NCBI RefSeq assembly: GCF_001625195.1 | Contig: NC_054390.1 | Location: forward strand, 4,240,027-4,304,026 | Reading direction: 5' to 3' | Length of the DNA: 64,000 nucleotides | From: Drechmeria coniospora | Lineage: Eukaryota; Ascomycota; Sordariomycetes; Hypocreales; Ophiocordycipitaceae | Shown: piece by piece, positions 35,441 to 47,199 of the stretch | Layout of the letters: each line of letters opens with the position of its first letter | Numbering within the stretch: the stretch's first letter is position 1 | Program-made: the position numbers and the translations under genes | Notes under the pieces: model-generated | Told to the model about the DNA's origin: nothing | What the model saw: the letters and a program-made list of their open reading frames with translations, nothing else | The model's database searches: none

Positions 35441-36914
35441 CTTTAACAGGCTCTTATATTAAACACTACACAATGCCTTATGTTATGTTTGAATAGCTAC
35501 TGTGTTTGTATTATAAATTACTGACCAGAACGAAGGTGCTTTACATGAACGTCACCCTAACAGTCTGTCGGCACCTTGACATCCGGTTACGAGGCTGTCA
35601 CGAAACAGGGCACGCACGCGTAGGTAGGTAGGCGTGGCAGTAGTTGTACGTGCGGCACGAGCACCTACTAGTAGGTAGTGCCTTAGGTAGTACCTAGTAG
35701 TACTTAAGTGCTGTATTACAGTACTAAAGCACCTGTGAGTGCATGTGCTTGCATGCACGTAGGGGGGCATGTACACTGTACATTTGGCGGGAACCTGCGG
35801 TGCGGGGACCCAGATGAGATTCCCGCTCCCATGGGGCATCGCGCTGTCGTGAGTGCATGTACACTGTACTTGGCTGCTGTGCAGCCTGGTACCGCCAACA
35901 TGTCGGCACAGCTGCCTGCTGGGTGCCCAAGCCCCAAACTCGGACGGAGCATCATGCAAGTACAGGTACGCGGGATGCGGCGTGCCGCCTGCGACGTCGT
36001 CGGTAGCCGCTACCTTGGACCGGGTGCTTCGAGCGCGGGCGACCTGCCTCTGGCTGGCACGCGCGCCCACCCACGCCCGCGTCCGTCGCCTCCAGGGGGT
36101 GGGCGGTGCTGCGGCTTGCCCCGAAATTGGCAAGTCGCCCGCTGAAACGTGAACTTTTCGGGGGCACGGCGCGCTGGGTCCGAGGACCGACCAGTCGTCG
36201 GCCGAGAGGTTCGCCTGAGGAGTCGAGGCCACGACACCACACCCAACCTCGCCGCCTCGTCGTACCTAGTCGTCGTCAGCGACGTCGGCAACCTGCGTCC
36301 CGAGCCATCTCATCCCCCGACATCCATCCCGCTCGCCCCCGGCAGCCCATCCGCGCCCTCGATCCCCGAGACGCAGCGACGTGCGGCCATTGGACGCCCT
36401 CGTCCTCGGTACCCTGCCGTCCCCTCCTGTCCATTCCGGTGCGTTTGTTCTCCCCACGGCCGAGCCGACGGAGCGGCAGCAGCTGCGGCCGCCTCGAGTC
36501 CCTGACTCGTCCTTGACCGGGACCGTCTGGACGCCTCGCTCCGTCCCTCTCGCCGACGCCGACACCCACCGAGGAGTCGAAGGCGAGCCCGAGCTCGGAC
36601 GCGGTGCCTGCTCACGAGCTCCATACCCGAGGCTGCCTGCTCACGAGCTCCATGCCCGAGGCTGCCTGCTGTTCACGAGCTCCATGCCCGAGGCTGCCTG
36701 CTCACGAGCCCATTGCCCGAAGCTGCCTACCGCCCGCCGCTTGCTGCCCGCCCGCCGCCGATGCTTGCCGAGTCCTGAATGCTGACCGCTCTCGTCTCTC
36801 CTCGCAGCCGGCAGCCCGCCATCGCCCCCCGACGTCGTGCCCGAGGCTCGATGCGTTAGCTTCGCTCGTCGGAACCCTTCGTCCACCGACGCCGTCCCCT
36901 CTCCTCGTCGAACG

Positions 36915-39476
36915 ATGAGGATTGCTTCCCTCGTCGGCCTCGCCGCACTCGCCGGCCCGTCGCACGCCGTGCTCGTGCCTCGCGACTACGCCAACAATGA
37001 CTACTACGTTATCCACATCGAGAAACGGGCATCCGTCGCGCCCATCGCCGACCACCTGAACATGGTGTACGAGCGTCAGCTCGGCGACCTACCCCACCAC
37101 TACGTCTTCCGTGCACCCAAATCGGAGCACGACATCGTGCAGCGGGAGCTGCTCGAGCGGCGGCGGCGAAAACGTGATCGGCCCGTCGACCTTCACCTCG
37201 ATGCCATCCTGCTCTCGGCGAGACAGGAGCCCCGGATGCGCTTGAAGAAGCATGTCGTCGCGCCCCGTCACGAGGAACCTCTTCGCCCCCGCGCCCGGGG
37301 GCCGCCCGCGCCCGCCGCCCTCGCCGAGCAGCTTTCCGTCATGAAGGCGCTCGATATCGCCGACCCCATCTTCAAGGAGCAGTGGCACCTGTTCAACACG
37401 ATCGAGCTCGGCCACGACGTCAACGTCACCGGCCTCTGGCTCGAGGGTGTCACCGGAAAGGGCGCGACCGTGGCCATCGTCGACGACGGCGTCGACATGT
37501 ACAGCGACGACCTCAAGGAGAACTACTTCGCCAAGGGATCCTGGGACTTCAACGACAGCGGCCCCGAGCCCAAGCCGCGCCTCTCCGACGACAGGCACGG
37601 CACCCGCTGCGCCGGTGAGGTGGCGGCCGTCCGCAACGACGTCTGCGGCGTCGGCGTCGCCTACGACGCCAAGTTCGCCGGCATCCGCATCCTCAGCAAG
37701 CCCATCAGCGACGCCGACGAGGCCGAGGCCATGATCTACGGCTACCAGGAGAACCAGATCTACTCGTGCTCCTGGGGGCCCCGCGACGACGGCCGCTCCA
37801 TGGAGGCGCCCGGCGTCCTCATCCGCCGGGCCATGCTCCGCGGCATCCAGGAGGGCCGCGGCGGCCTCGGGTCCATCTACGTCTTCGCCAGCGGCAACGG
37901 CGCCGCGAGCGACGACAACTGCAACTTTGACGGCTACACCAACTCCATCTACAGCATCACCGTCGGCGCCGTCGACCGCGCTGGCCAGCACCCCTACTAC
38001 TCGGAGCTCTGCTCCGCCCAGCTCGTCGTCACCTACAGCAGCGGCAGCGGCGATTCCATCGTGAGCCGCTCCCCCCCCCCCTCCCCGCCCGACCGCCGTG
38101 ACCCTAACCGGAGCAGCACACGACCGACGTCGGCAAGAACCGTTGCGCCGTCGGCCATGGCGGCACCTCGGCCGCCGCGCCCCTGGCCGCCGGCATCTTC
38201 GCCCTCGTCATGGAGGTCCGCAACGACCTGACCTGGCGGGACGTGCAATACCTCGCCATGGAGACGGCCGTCACCGTGTCGGACGGCAAGGCCGACTGGC
38301 AGACGACGGCCATCGGCAAGCAGTTCAGCCACGTCTTCGGCTATGGCAAGATCGACTCCTACGCGCTCGTCCAGAAGGCCAAGACGTGGAAGAACGTCAA
38401 GCCCCAGGCCTGGTACTTCTCCCCCTGGCTCCACGTCAAGCAGGGCATCCCCGAGGGCGACAACGGTCTGCTCGTCCACTTTGAGGTCTCCCAGGAGATG
38501 CTGACGCAGGCGAACCTCGCCCGCGTCGAGCACGTCACCGTCACCATGAACGTGAACCACACCCGTCGCGGCGATCTCAGCGTCGACCTCATCAGCCCCG
38601 CCAACATCACTAGCCACATCGCGACGGCGCGGAAGGACGACGGCTTCGTCGGCGGCTACGACAACTGGACCTTCATGAGCGTCGCCCACTGGTGAGTGAC
38701 CCCTGACCCGACGAGCCTGCCGGGGCCGACTGACGAGAAGCGACGCAGGGGCGAGACCGGCGTCGGGAGCTGGACACTGGTCATCCGGGACACGAAGGAC
38801 AACGCGCACAAGGGAACCTTTGTGGACTGGCACCTGAAGCTGTGGGGCGAGAGCATCGACCCCCAAAAGGCGACGAAGCTCCCGATGCCGCAGGAGAACG
38901 ACGATTCGACGCACGACCAGGTCGTGTCGACGGTCAGCGCCACGGCCGCCACGACGTCGGTTCCCGCGCGGCCCGATGCCACCTCGGTCTTCTCGAAGCC
39001 ATCCGATCACCCCGAGCGCCCGACGAGGCCCGGCGCCCAACCGCCGACGACGCCCGACGTGCCCCCCTCGCCGACGATGGAAGCTGGCGAGGAGACGACG
39101 ACGACGTCGGCGTCGACCTGGGTCGACAAGTTCCCCGCCTTCGGCGCCACCAAGCGCTTCTGGATCGGTGGGGCCGCCATCGCCATCGCCGTCTTCTGCG
39201 TTGGCCTCGGCGTCTACCTGTTCGTCGCGCGCCGTCGGCGCATCAGGAACGACCTGCGGAACACGTACGAGTTTGAGCTCATCGACGAGGAGCGGCGCGA
39301 CGGCCGCAAGGGCGGAGAGAAGGGCGTCGCCGGCCGCGGACGCCGCACCCGCGGCGGCGAGCTCTATGACGCCTTCGCCATGGGCAGCGATGACGAGTTC
39401 GACCAGTACAGGGACCGCTCCAGCGAGAGGCTGGCGGGCGTCGCCGACGCCGAGCACTACTCCGTCGGCGAGGCGA

Positions 39477-39520
<44 letters not shown>

Positions 39521-39562
39521 AAGGGAGAGGAGACGAGGCCGTTGGCTGGCGAGAACCGCTAG
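36915..39562 (+). CDS. KEX2: Kexin-type proprotein convertase (three exons)
   Basis: Late-Golgi serine protease that cleaves secreted precursors after Lys-Arg. Exons are 36915-38060, 38117-38691 and 38749-39562; introns are 56 bp (GTGAGC, branch CCTAACC, CAG) and 57 bp (GTGAGT, GCAG). The product has 844 residues. A signal peptide (MRIASLVGLAALAGPSHA) precedes a pro-region with basic processing sites (RRRRKR). Catalytic Asp lies in AIVDDGVDMY (about 188), His in DRHGTRCAGE (about 227) and Ser in GHGGTSAAAP (about 400). A P domain follows, then a Ser/Thr/Pro-rich stalk, one membrane helix (WIGGAAIAIAVFCVGLGVYL, about 712) and an acidic cytosolic tail with a poly-Asp tract and tyrosine-based sorting candidates. 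It probably processes the KR-containing secreted protein at 22998. Confidence 0.96.
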
Positions 39563-39893
39563 TCATCGCCCGCGCGAGGGCCCAGGCGGCCCTGGCCCCG
39601 GTCGTGGCCGGCGCAGGCGGGCGGTTTGGCATACTTTGAACGGCACCGCTGAGCAGAGTCAAGCATTAGGGTACTCGCATAGGATAACAAGGCGTTCTCG
39701 TGCAGTCTTCATTTTTTATCGTTTCCTTTTGCCCAGAAAAAGCAGAACAATGAATTGGTGCCATCTACGCGTAACTTCTATGGAAAGTGGAAGAAAAGTC
39801 TCTGTTGGTACATCCCATCATCCCCTTGCAGCAGTCTCGAGCAACGCCATGAACGCCTGTAATTTTTGCCTCCTCCGCGCGTCGGCGAGGCGG

Positions 39894-41450
39894 TCATGAG
39901 GGGATGGCCGGGCCGTCTCTTTCCATTTCCTGCGCGTACTTTTCCCAAACCTCGACGACGCGATCGTAAAACTCAACGTGGGCGTCGGCGAGGCCGCCGA
40001 GCTGCGTCTTGAACTCGAGGCGCTTGATGCGCTCAAAGTCGGCCACCTCCTTGACGACCTCGTCGTCGAAGAGGTCGCTGGTGTGGCGCGCAGTCTCCAC
40101 CTCAGACGTGAGCTCCTCGACGCGGAGCTCGAGCCGACGGACGCGCTCGCGGCGGGCCTGCTCGTGGTCGACGCCGCGGACGTCCTCGATCTTGGCGCGG
40201 AGGAAGCCGCCGGGACCTCCCGAGGCGTGGCCGGCGTGGAGGGCGTCGCGCTCGGCCGTCGACTTGTTCAGGTACTCGGTGAGCTGCTCGAAGTCGAGCT
40301 GCTTCTGGTCGCGGGCGCGGAGGAGATTCTTGAGGGAGAGCGAGTAGGCCTGCATGTCGCGCAGGGAGCCGAGGTAATCCTGGTCGGTGTGGTCGCGGAG
40401 CGAGCGTAGGTGGGCAGCCGTGTCCTCGACGGAGGCGGCGAAGCCGTGGACCGAAGCCTCGACGCCGGGCTCGAGGGTGATGAGCTTCTGGAACTGCTCG
40501 GCGAGGTCACGCAGATCCGTCTCGAGATCGGCCTCGCGACGGACGACGCGGGCGATGACCTTTTCGATGTGGCCGAGGTCGTCGTCGAGCTTGTCGCTCC
40601 TGTCCTTGACGTCGATGAAGCGGCGGTCGGGCTTGTGAATCTTGGTGAAGGCGTTGATGAAGGTGTCGGCAAAGTTGTCGAAGACGCCGCCAGCGTTGGC
40701 GTCGGTCGAGGAGAGGCTCACGCGGGCGCTCTGGGTGCGAACCGTGGCGTTCCAGTCGCCGCTCTCGAGGAAGACGTGCAGGATTGGCGCGCGGCGCAGC
40801 GTCGGGTGAAGGGCGAGGCGGGCGAGGAAGCGCTGCAGGGAGTGGGCGCGGCGAGCCGTGAAGTCGCTGCCGAAGCGGTCGCCGCGAACGTACTCCATCC
40901 GCTGCTTGTCGGGTAGCGGTGGCACGGCCGTGGCGGGGAAGTCGCGCGTCAGCTGCTTGGAGAGAAAGACGAAGTCGGTAAAGCGGCGGCGGACGGTGAA
41001 GGACGGTTTTTGGAACGAGGAGAAGGTCGACTGAGGACGGAGGGTCAGCGTTCGCACCGTGATGAACGTCGACGGCCGCATGGCAGCCGGGCACGACGAG
41101 CACAAGGGGCGTTGCTGCCGCTACTCCCGCCTCAAGGTCGAGGGGAAGGAGCAGAGGCACAGGGGACGACGGGTCGGTACCTTTGTGCTTATCTGGTACG
41201 AGACGAAGGCATCCTTGCTGCCGTCGTTCTCCTTGAGCGGCGCGCCGACGGTGCACTCGAGCTTCTCGGACCCGACCGGAGGAGCCTCACTCTCGACGAC
41301 AGCCTGTCCGGACCCGGGCGCGTCCATCGAACGTCGGATCCGCTCGGCCGGCGGGAGACGTGAAGTTTGCTCGTGGACGTGCTCGCTCCACTTGACGTCG
41401 GAGAAGTCGTCGTGGTCGTCGCCGTGGTCGACGTGGTCCGTCACCCCCAT
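39894..41450 (-). CDS. SNX4: Sorting nexin Snx4/Atg24 (PX-BAR)
   Basis: Endosomal sorting nexin for retrieval from endosomes to the Golgi and for selective autophagy. Exon 1 is 41450-41181 (90 codons) and exon 2 is 41030-39894. The 150-bp intron (GTACCG, branch CTGACC, CTCAG, phase 0) lies inside the PX domain and joins SYQISTK to STFSSFQKPSF; the product has 468 residues. The PX domain includes LECTVGAPLKENDG, RRRFTDFVFL and PPLPDKQRMEYVRGDRFGSDF, the PI3P-binding face. A long helical BAR domain follows (FDNFADTFINAF, KIHKPDRRFIDVKD, YLNKSTAERDALHAG) ending in WEKYAQEMERDG. It converges on KEX2. Confidence 0.95.
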
Positions 41451-42861
41451 GGCGGCGTCGGCGGCAGGAGGGCAAGGGAAGAGGCGGGAGAGGGGCGTTG
41501 CCGACGGCTACGGACGCTTTCTCTCCTGCTGCCTCCGTAGGAAGACGCGGGACGGCAGCAGAGGCTCGCAGGGCAAGGCGGAGGAGAGCAAGGCAAAGCC
41601 GGGGAGCGGTTCATGGATGGACAAGACGGACGGGGGGAGAGAGGCGGTGATGTCGATGGTGATGCTCATGTGGGGGGAAGGTCCACCCTGGCTGGCGGCT
41701 GCCAGGAGCCCTTGGCGTCTTGGCCATGGGTTGGCGTTCTGGTGGATGCTGCTAGCAGCGGCACGGTACAGGTACTTGTGTGACCGCCGGAAACCCTCCT
41801 GCCTCAGAGTAGCAGTACGTCGATCAGTTAGTCCCTCGATGCATGCACTCTACATGTACAAGTACGTGTACGGCATGTACAGAACTTGCACAACTACTTC
41901 GTCCAAGTACGTGCAAGTACGAGTACATTTACTGTGGATCGGAGTACCTGCAGCGGAGTGCAGTGCTTGCTATCTCGGTTGTACTTGTACTTGCACAGAG
42001 TACGGTAAGGGCACTCGCGTACAAATACGGGTACCGGTACTTGTACGTCCATGCTCCAGCCCAGGCAGCAAGCGAGCAACACGTGGATCGAGGTTTCGCT
42101 TGTCAGTTTGGTGAAGGCGGTGTGCCGGTTTTGAATACATGCCCAGGTACAGAAATTCTGCCGTACAGTGCGGAGGCGTTGATTCGCAGTCCCGCAGAAG
42201 ATACGGAAGCACCCTATGCAAACCTTGTGCTGCTTCTACTCCCAGCAGCGATTGTTAATCTGTTGGGCTCCCTATTTCCCCAGGTAATCATTCACCCAGA
42301 CTCGCCGTGGTCACGGTAATGGCTGCGGGCGATCCATCCAACCACGACGCAACGTCTCACCACCCGTGCGCGCTGCTGCCTTGTTCCGTTATCCATACTG
42401 TGCCAAGTGCCTCTGCCTGGACCCTGGCGAGCGTGCTGCCTGCTTACTTAAAGTACACAACCAGTGACCACATCGTACGGCGATATCTTCGTGCCACCAA
42501 GTGTTTGCCACCAAGTGTTTGCGACCATCACCAGTAACTCGGCAAAACGCGGCAGCGCGGCAGGGGCAAATTCATCAGTCTATTGAAGCGCATGGCAGAT
42601 TTCCCCCTCGTCTAGACGCATGTGTGCTTCCCCCCGTTTCCCGTGGCCCCCGGCCTACCTGCGCCCTTTGCCTATTTTACTTCTCTCTACCCTTTTGGCG
42701 GCGGCGAGGTGGGGGCACGGTCCATCGTCGGCTCCGTGCCGGTGTGTCGGTCGGTCGTACATACAAAGGAAAGTGAAGGAAGGATTCCAAAGAAAGGAGA
42801 ATGAGTGGTGGCTTGGGTGTCCTGTCTGGGGCTCGGGCGGGCTCGGGCGTCGCCTCGTCCG
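41451..42861. other. Intergenic region
   Basis: No gene recognised. The left end is the SNX4 promoter. 41780-42050 holds dense GTAC words, and 42600-42780 is mixed sequence that runs into the LETM1 3'UTR. Confidence 0.5.
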
Positions 42862-44475
42862 TCACGACGACTTCGGCGCCGGCTTGGCGTGGCGCTCGGC
42901 GTCGACCGTCTCGCCCGCCGTCGCGTCTCGGTCCTCCTTCTCGTCAATGTCGTCGACGTCGCGCGGCGTCGCCATGCCCGTGCTCTGGCTCTCCTCGTTC
43001 TGCTCGTTCTCCTCGTCGATGAGCTCCTGCTGCTCGCGGAGGACCTCGAGCCGCTGCTTGTTGGTGGCGGCGCCCTCGGCGTTGTGCACCTCGAGCTCGA
43101 TCTCGTGGAAGAGCTCCTCGGGGATGGAGGAGAGGACGCCGTTGAGGGCGTCGATCTGGCTCGAGCCCTCGCCCGAGCCCTGGCCGTACATGAAAGCGTT
43201 GCTGAGGACGAGCAGGGTCGAGGGCACGCCCTCGCGGAGGCGCAGGTCGAGCCAGCTCTGCAGGTCGGTCCGCATGCGGGCGGGCGAGACGCTGTGGGTG
43301 CGGATGCCGCGGGCGGCGCAGGCCATCTGCAGCTCGAGCACGGTGAGGCTGTCGACGCCCTCGAAGCTGATGGCCTTGTCGTCGCGCTTGATCTGGCGCA
43401 TGCGGTGGCGGATCTGGTAGCGGAGCATCATGTCGGTGCCCAAGGTGTTGAGGTTCATGTACCGGCACATGGAGACGAGCTGGGGCCGCGAGAGGTTGTC
43501 GAGCGTGAGGTCGTCGCGGAAGACCTTGCAGACCTTGATGACGTCGTCGCTCGTCGGCTTCTCGCCCGTCGAGCGCACCTTGCGGAAGAAGATGGCGAAC
43601 TCCTCCCGCTGGGCCGTCGCCTGGCTCAGCGGCAGGCCCGTCTCGCGGAGCGTCTGCCGCAGGAAGGAGCTGACCTCGTTGCGCGTCGACCGCAGCAGGC
43701 TCGCCTTGGCGTCCTTGGACTTTTGGCCCTCGAACGTGCTCGGCAGCATGTTGGGGAAGAGCTTGAGGGCGAGCGGCAGCAGCGCCTCGCCGAGGGGCAC
43801 GATGATGAAGACGGAGAAGGGCACGAGCCGGCCGAGGTCCTGGACGGTGCGCTGCAGCTGCCGGTGCTCGCGCCGCGTGAGGTCGTAGCCGGCCGCCATC
43901 TTGAGCGCCAGCCTCCAGCTGATCTTGATCTCGGCCGCGAGCAGCTTCGTGCCGTCCCAGTAGTGCCGGGCCTCCTTCTTGACCTTTTGCCAGAGCGTCA
44001 GCTTCTTCGGCTCCTTGTCCGCCTTGGCCACCTCCTGCTTCGCCCGGGCGCCACCCTTGATGAGTTCGGCCGCGGCACCGTCGGTCCTGGTGCCGTCGGC
44101 CTTGGCCGTCGCGAGCTCGCTCCTGGCCGGGGCGCCGGCTTCGAGCACGGGCTTCCGGGCCTGTTCGACGTTGAACCCTGGTGGGGGGGCCCGCGGCGGC
44201 GTCTCGGGCCCGTGGTGCTGCGTCGTGATCCCGCGCGACGGCATCAGGAGCAGCGCCAGCGCTGGCGTTCGGCCTTGTCGACCGACATGATGGGCGAGGA
44301 GGGCGGGGGAGAATGAGAATTGTCGAGGGAGTCGCCGGGCCGCCATGGCGTCGGCCGCCGCTCGTGGGTTTCGCGGCCCGAGGACGGCCGAGCTTGCTCT
44401 GCGGACGAGCTCACCGTTCCCGACGAAGGGGTTCCGAGCGGTCGCCCTTCTGGCAACGGTCGTCGGCGTGCTCAT
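42862..44475 (-). CDS. MDM38: Mitochondrial LETM1-domain protein (Mdm38-like)
   Basis: Inner-membrane protein needed for mitochondrial K+/H+ exchange and for ribosome association during protein insertion. It is a single exon of 537 residues. The N terminus is Arg/Ala-rich and looks like a mitochondrial presequence. The LETM1 core starts near LTLWQKVKKEARHYWDGTKLLA, with one membrane helix (LVPFSVFIIVPLGEALLPLA), the motif LFPNMLPSTFEG, then the ribosome-binding-like domain (FRDDLTLDNLSRPQL, MCRYMNLNTLGTDMMLRYQI, RMRQIKRDDKAI) and an acidic coiled tail. The start ATG at 44475 gives the longest presequence; an internal ATG near 44346 is an alternative. Confidence 0.94.
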   Translation of the reverse strand: MSTPTTVARRATARNPFVGNGELVRRASSAVLGPRNPRAAADAMAARRLPRQFSFSPALLAHHVGRQGRTPALALLLMPSRGITTQHHGPETPPRAPPPGFNVEQARKPVLEAGAPARSELATAKADGTRTDGAAAELIKGGARAKQEVAKADKEPKKLTLWQKVKKEARHYWDGTKLLAAEIKISWRLALKMAAGYDLTRREHRQLQRTVQDLGRLVPFSVFIIVPLGEALLPLALKLFPNMLPSTFEGQKSKDAKASLLRSTRNEVSSFLRQTLRETGLPLSQATAQREEFAIFFRKVRSTGEKPTSDDVIKVCKVFRDDLTLDNLSRPQLVSMCRYMNLNTLGTDMMLRYQIRHRMRQIKRDDKAISFEGVDSLTVLELQMACAARGIRTHSVSPARMRTDLQSWLDLRLREGVPSTLLVLSNAFMYGQGSGEGSSQIDALNGVLSSIPEELFHEIELEVHNAEGAATNKQRLEVLREQQELIDEENEQNEESQSTGMATPRDVDDIDEKEDRDATAGETVDAERHAKPAPKSS

Positions 44476-45792
44476 GGCTCTGTTGGCCGTCTTGTCGATT
44501 CGATGGCGAATCTTCGGCTTCCGACGGTGGGCTGCGTAACGAGCGACTGGTCCGAGTGGCTAGGACGACATGGGATGGCGTTTGCCAGTTCCGCAGAGGA
44601 GAGGAAAAAATGCAAGGACGAAAGAAGAACGAGGTCGAGCGATGGCGACCGTTGATGCCTCGGAGGGAGGAATGAAGAGGAGGGAGAAGGATTGGCGAGG
44701 CGTTGGACGAGGTGCAAGGAGGAAACTGCGGCGGCAGAAAGTCCCTGAAATCCGTGAGCGACGACAGCGGAACTATCGGCAACGCCGCTGCCGATTGGTC
44801 CAGCTGGCCGATGCTGTCCCGCCGCACTGCCAGGGCGGGTTGCCGGGGTACGTACTGCTCCATACCAGATAAGCACTGTACTGTACTTAAGTACGGAGTA
44901 CCTTACGTACAGTACAAGTACTTTCTTACTGTAAGTAGGTGTGCTCGTGCTCCGTACGGAGTACACCGCACCGAGTTCGGTGTAGGTGTAATACTTGTAC
45001 TTGCTGCATCACTTGAGTACTTACTTGCAAGTAGGGGCACGAAGTACTAGGTAGGTATTACATAGATCGGAGTACATGCAGTATACTCCGTACATGTATC
45101 CTGTATTACACCTACTTACAGCACTTAAGTACTACGCTAGTAAATCCTTGTTCTACCAGTTGTACCAGTACTTGCAAGTAAGTATGCACTAGGTACTGTA
45201 CTTACGGACTTTTTTAAGTACTTAAGTACTAGCACACGCACTCCGGACTTTCCCACACTCCGTACTTAAGTAAGTACTTACTGGACTGGACCGAACATGG
45301 GATCACCCTAGCACAGTGCAGGCTACAACGAGTACTTAAGTACATGTACTTGCATGTACGGAGTGCTTCTATACTGAATACTGTACAGTACGCTGGATGC
45401 CCACCGTTGGTGCGCGCTGCACAGTATCGATGCTCTGTAATTCACACAAGAACTGCACTTACACGCTGCTCCCATGGAAAGGCCATGTACATGCAAGTAC
45501 TCCGTACTTCTGCCAACAGATACATGTAGTTACAAACCATGCAGGTGAAGAAAGCAGGTACTCCGTTCTTCGCATACTTACCTGCATGTACTCCGTACTG
45601 CCTAAGGACATGTACTTCATAGGTACTTACTTGCATAACTTGGGTATTGCATGGCGTCTAGGTTCAGTACGAGTAAAGGAATTACACGTATCCGTAGGTC
45701 AGTCAGCAACCTCCCGCACAGTATTTGACGTGGCCGATTTCTGGTGCTGTTTTCCGTCATCCACCGTCGGCTGGCCAGCGTCACCACGGCCA
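44476..45792. other. Intergenic region
   Basis: 44870-45650 is one of the densest stretches of GTAC words in the window (TACGGAGTAC, CTTAAGTACT, CTCCGTAC every 15-30 bp). No gene. Confidence 0.6.
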
Positions 45793-47199
45793 TCACAGAT
45801 ACAGCTTCTCCTGAGACTCGACCGCTTCCCGCAATACCCGGCAGACGACGGCCAGCTCCTCCTCCGTCACCGTAAACGGCGGCGCCAGCAGCACGTGGTC
45901 GCCCCGGACGCCGTCGACCGTCCCGGCCCCGGGGTAGACGGCCACGCCGCGCTCAAAGGCCGCCTGGTAGACTTTGCCGCCGAAGGAGAGGGCCGGATCC
46001 ATCGTCTCCCGCGTCGTCCGGTCCTTGACGAACTCGACGGCCCAGAAAAGGCCGCGGCCTCGGATGTCGCCGACGGACCGGCAGCCGGCCAGCTCCGTCC
46101 GGAGCAGCGCCTCGAGCCGCTCGCCCATCCGCCGGCAGCGTCGGATGAGGTCGTCCCGCCGCACGATCTTCTGCACCGCGAGCGAGGCCGCGCACGAGAG
46201 GGGGTGCGCCTGGTACGTGTGTCCATGGTTGAAGGCGTCGGACCCCCGGCGCAGCGCCCGTATCACCCGCTCGTGCACGTACATGGCCGCGATGGTCGCG
46301 TAGCCGCCCCCGAGCCCCTTGGCGCCCGTCACGATGTCGGGCTCGATGGCGCCCTCCTCCTGCTCGAAGGCGAAGAAGGTGCCGGTCCGGCCGGTGCCGC
46401 ACATGATCTCGTCGAGGATCAGCAGGATGCCGTACTTGTCGCATAGCGAGCGCACGCCCCTAAAGTATCCCCGCGGCGCCGTCACGCAGCCCGAGGTCGC
46501 ACCCATGACCGTCTCGGCGACGAAGGCGATGACCGTCTCGGGACCGACCCGGAGGAACTCGTCCTCGAGCTCCCGCAGCAGACGCCCGGTGAAGTCGTCC
46601 TCCGTCTCCGCCTCCGTCTTGTACCGGTAGGCGTACGGGGGCGACACGTGGGAGACATGCGGGTAGCAGAACCCTTGGTACGGCACCTTTCGCGCCACGT
46701 TGGACGACACCGACAGCGCCGATATCGAATTGCCGTGGTAGCTCTGCCTGCGCGAGACGAAATGCACCCGCCGGCTCTCGTTCCTCTCGAAATGGTACTG
46801 CCTCGCGAGCTTCATGGCCGACTCGACCGCCTCGCTGCCGCTGCCGACGAAAAATGCCATGTCGAGACCGTGCGGTCGGCCGTCGAGGAGGAAGTTGGCA
46901 AGCTCCTCGGCCACGGGCGTCGAGTAGGCCTGCGTGTGCACGTAGCTGACCTTGCGCGCCTGCTCGAGGAGCGCCTCGTGCACCTCCTCGTTTCCGTGGC
47001 CGATGATGGCGACAGCGGCACCGGCGCAGGCGTCGATGACGCTCCGTCCGTCCGCGAGCCGCAGGTGGATGCCCGAGCCGGACGAGACCATGTGAGGGGC
47101 GACTTTGAAGGAACGGAAGAGCAGGTGCGACGCCGTCGATGCCTTCTGCCCGGCCGCGGCACACGGCACGGGAGGCGAGTCGTCTCGGTGCGGAGCCAT
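45793..47199 (-). CDS. Class-III PLP-dependent aminotransferase
   Basis: Single-exon protein of 468 residues with the fold of ornithine, 4-aminobutyrate and omega-amino acid aminotransferases. Visible are VIDACAGAAVAIIGHGNEEV, the cofactor-phosphate loop FFVGSGSEAVESAMKLARQY, SRRQSYHGNSISAL, the Asp pairing with the pyridine nitrogen in ILLILDEIMCGTGRTG, the Schiff-base Lys in DIVTGAKGLGGGY, and GHTYQAHPLSCAAS. The first ATG is at 47199. No targeting signal is obvious. Fungal relatives often sit in secondary-metabolite or amino-acid catabolic clusters. It is divergent with the MFS transporter gene. The substrate cannot be told. Confidence 0.9.
   Translation of the reverse strand: MAPHRDDSPPVPCAAAGQKASTASHLLFRSFKVAPHMVSSGSGIHLRLADGRSVIDACAGAAVAIIGHGNEEVHEALLEQARKVSYVHTQAYSTPVAEELANFLLDGRPHGLDMAFFVGSGSEAVESAMKLARQYHFERNESRRVHFVSRRQSYHGNSISALSVSSNVARKVPYQGFCYPHVSHVSPPYAYRYKTEAETEDDFTGRLLRELEDEFLRVGPETVIAFVAETVMGATSGCVTAPRGYFRGVRSLCDKYGILLILDEIMCGTGRTGTFFAFEQEEGAIEPDIVTGAKGLGGGYATIAAMYVHERVIRALRRGSDAFNHGHTYQAHPLSCAASLAVQKIVRRDDLIRRCRRMGERLEALLRTELAGCRSVGDIRGRGLFWAVEFVKDRTTRETMDPALSFGGKVYQAAFERGVAVYPGAGTVDGVRGDHVLLAPPFTVTEEELAVVCRVLREAVESQEKLYL

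Larger units (their letters stand above)
34440..35535. other. AT-rich island, probably a RIP-degraded repeat
   Basis: Composition changes abruptly to A/T on both sides. TTAATAGTCTTATATA-type words recur. It holds no gene. It resembles an old element mutated by RIP, but I found no matching ends. Confidence 0.5.
33649..36914. other. Intergenic region with AT-rich island and KEX2 leader
   Basis: 33.65-34.43 kb is GTAC-rich, 34.44-35.53 kb is a sharply bounded AT-rich island with three tandem arrays, and 35.55-36.9 kb is GC-rich. In the last part an imperfect 37-bp repeat (GAGGCTGCCTGCTCACGAGC core) lies at 36605-36730, probably in the promoter or 5'UTR of the kexin gene. No protein gene recognised. 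Confidence 0.5.
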
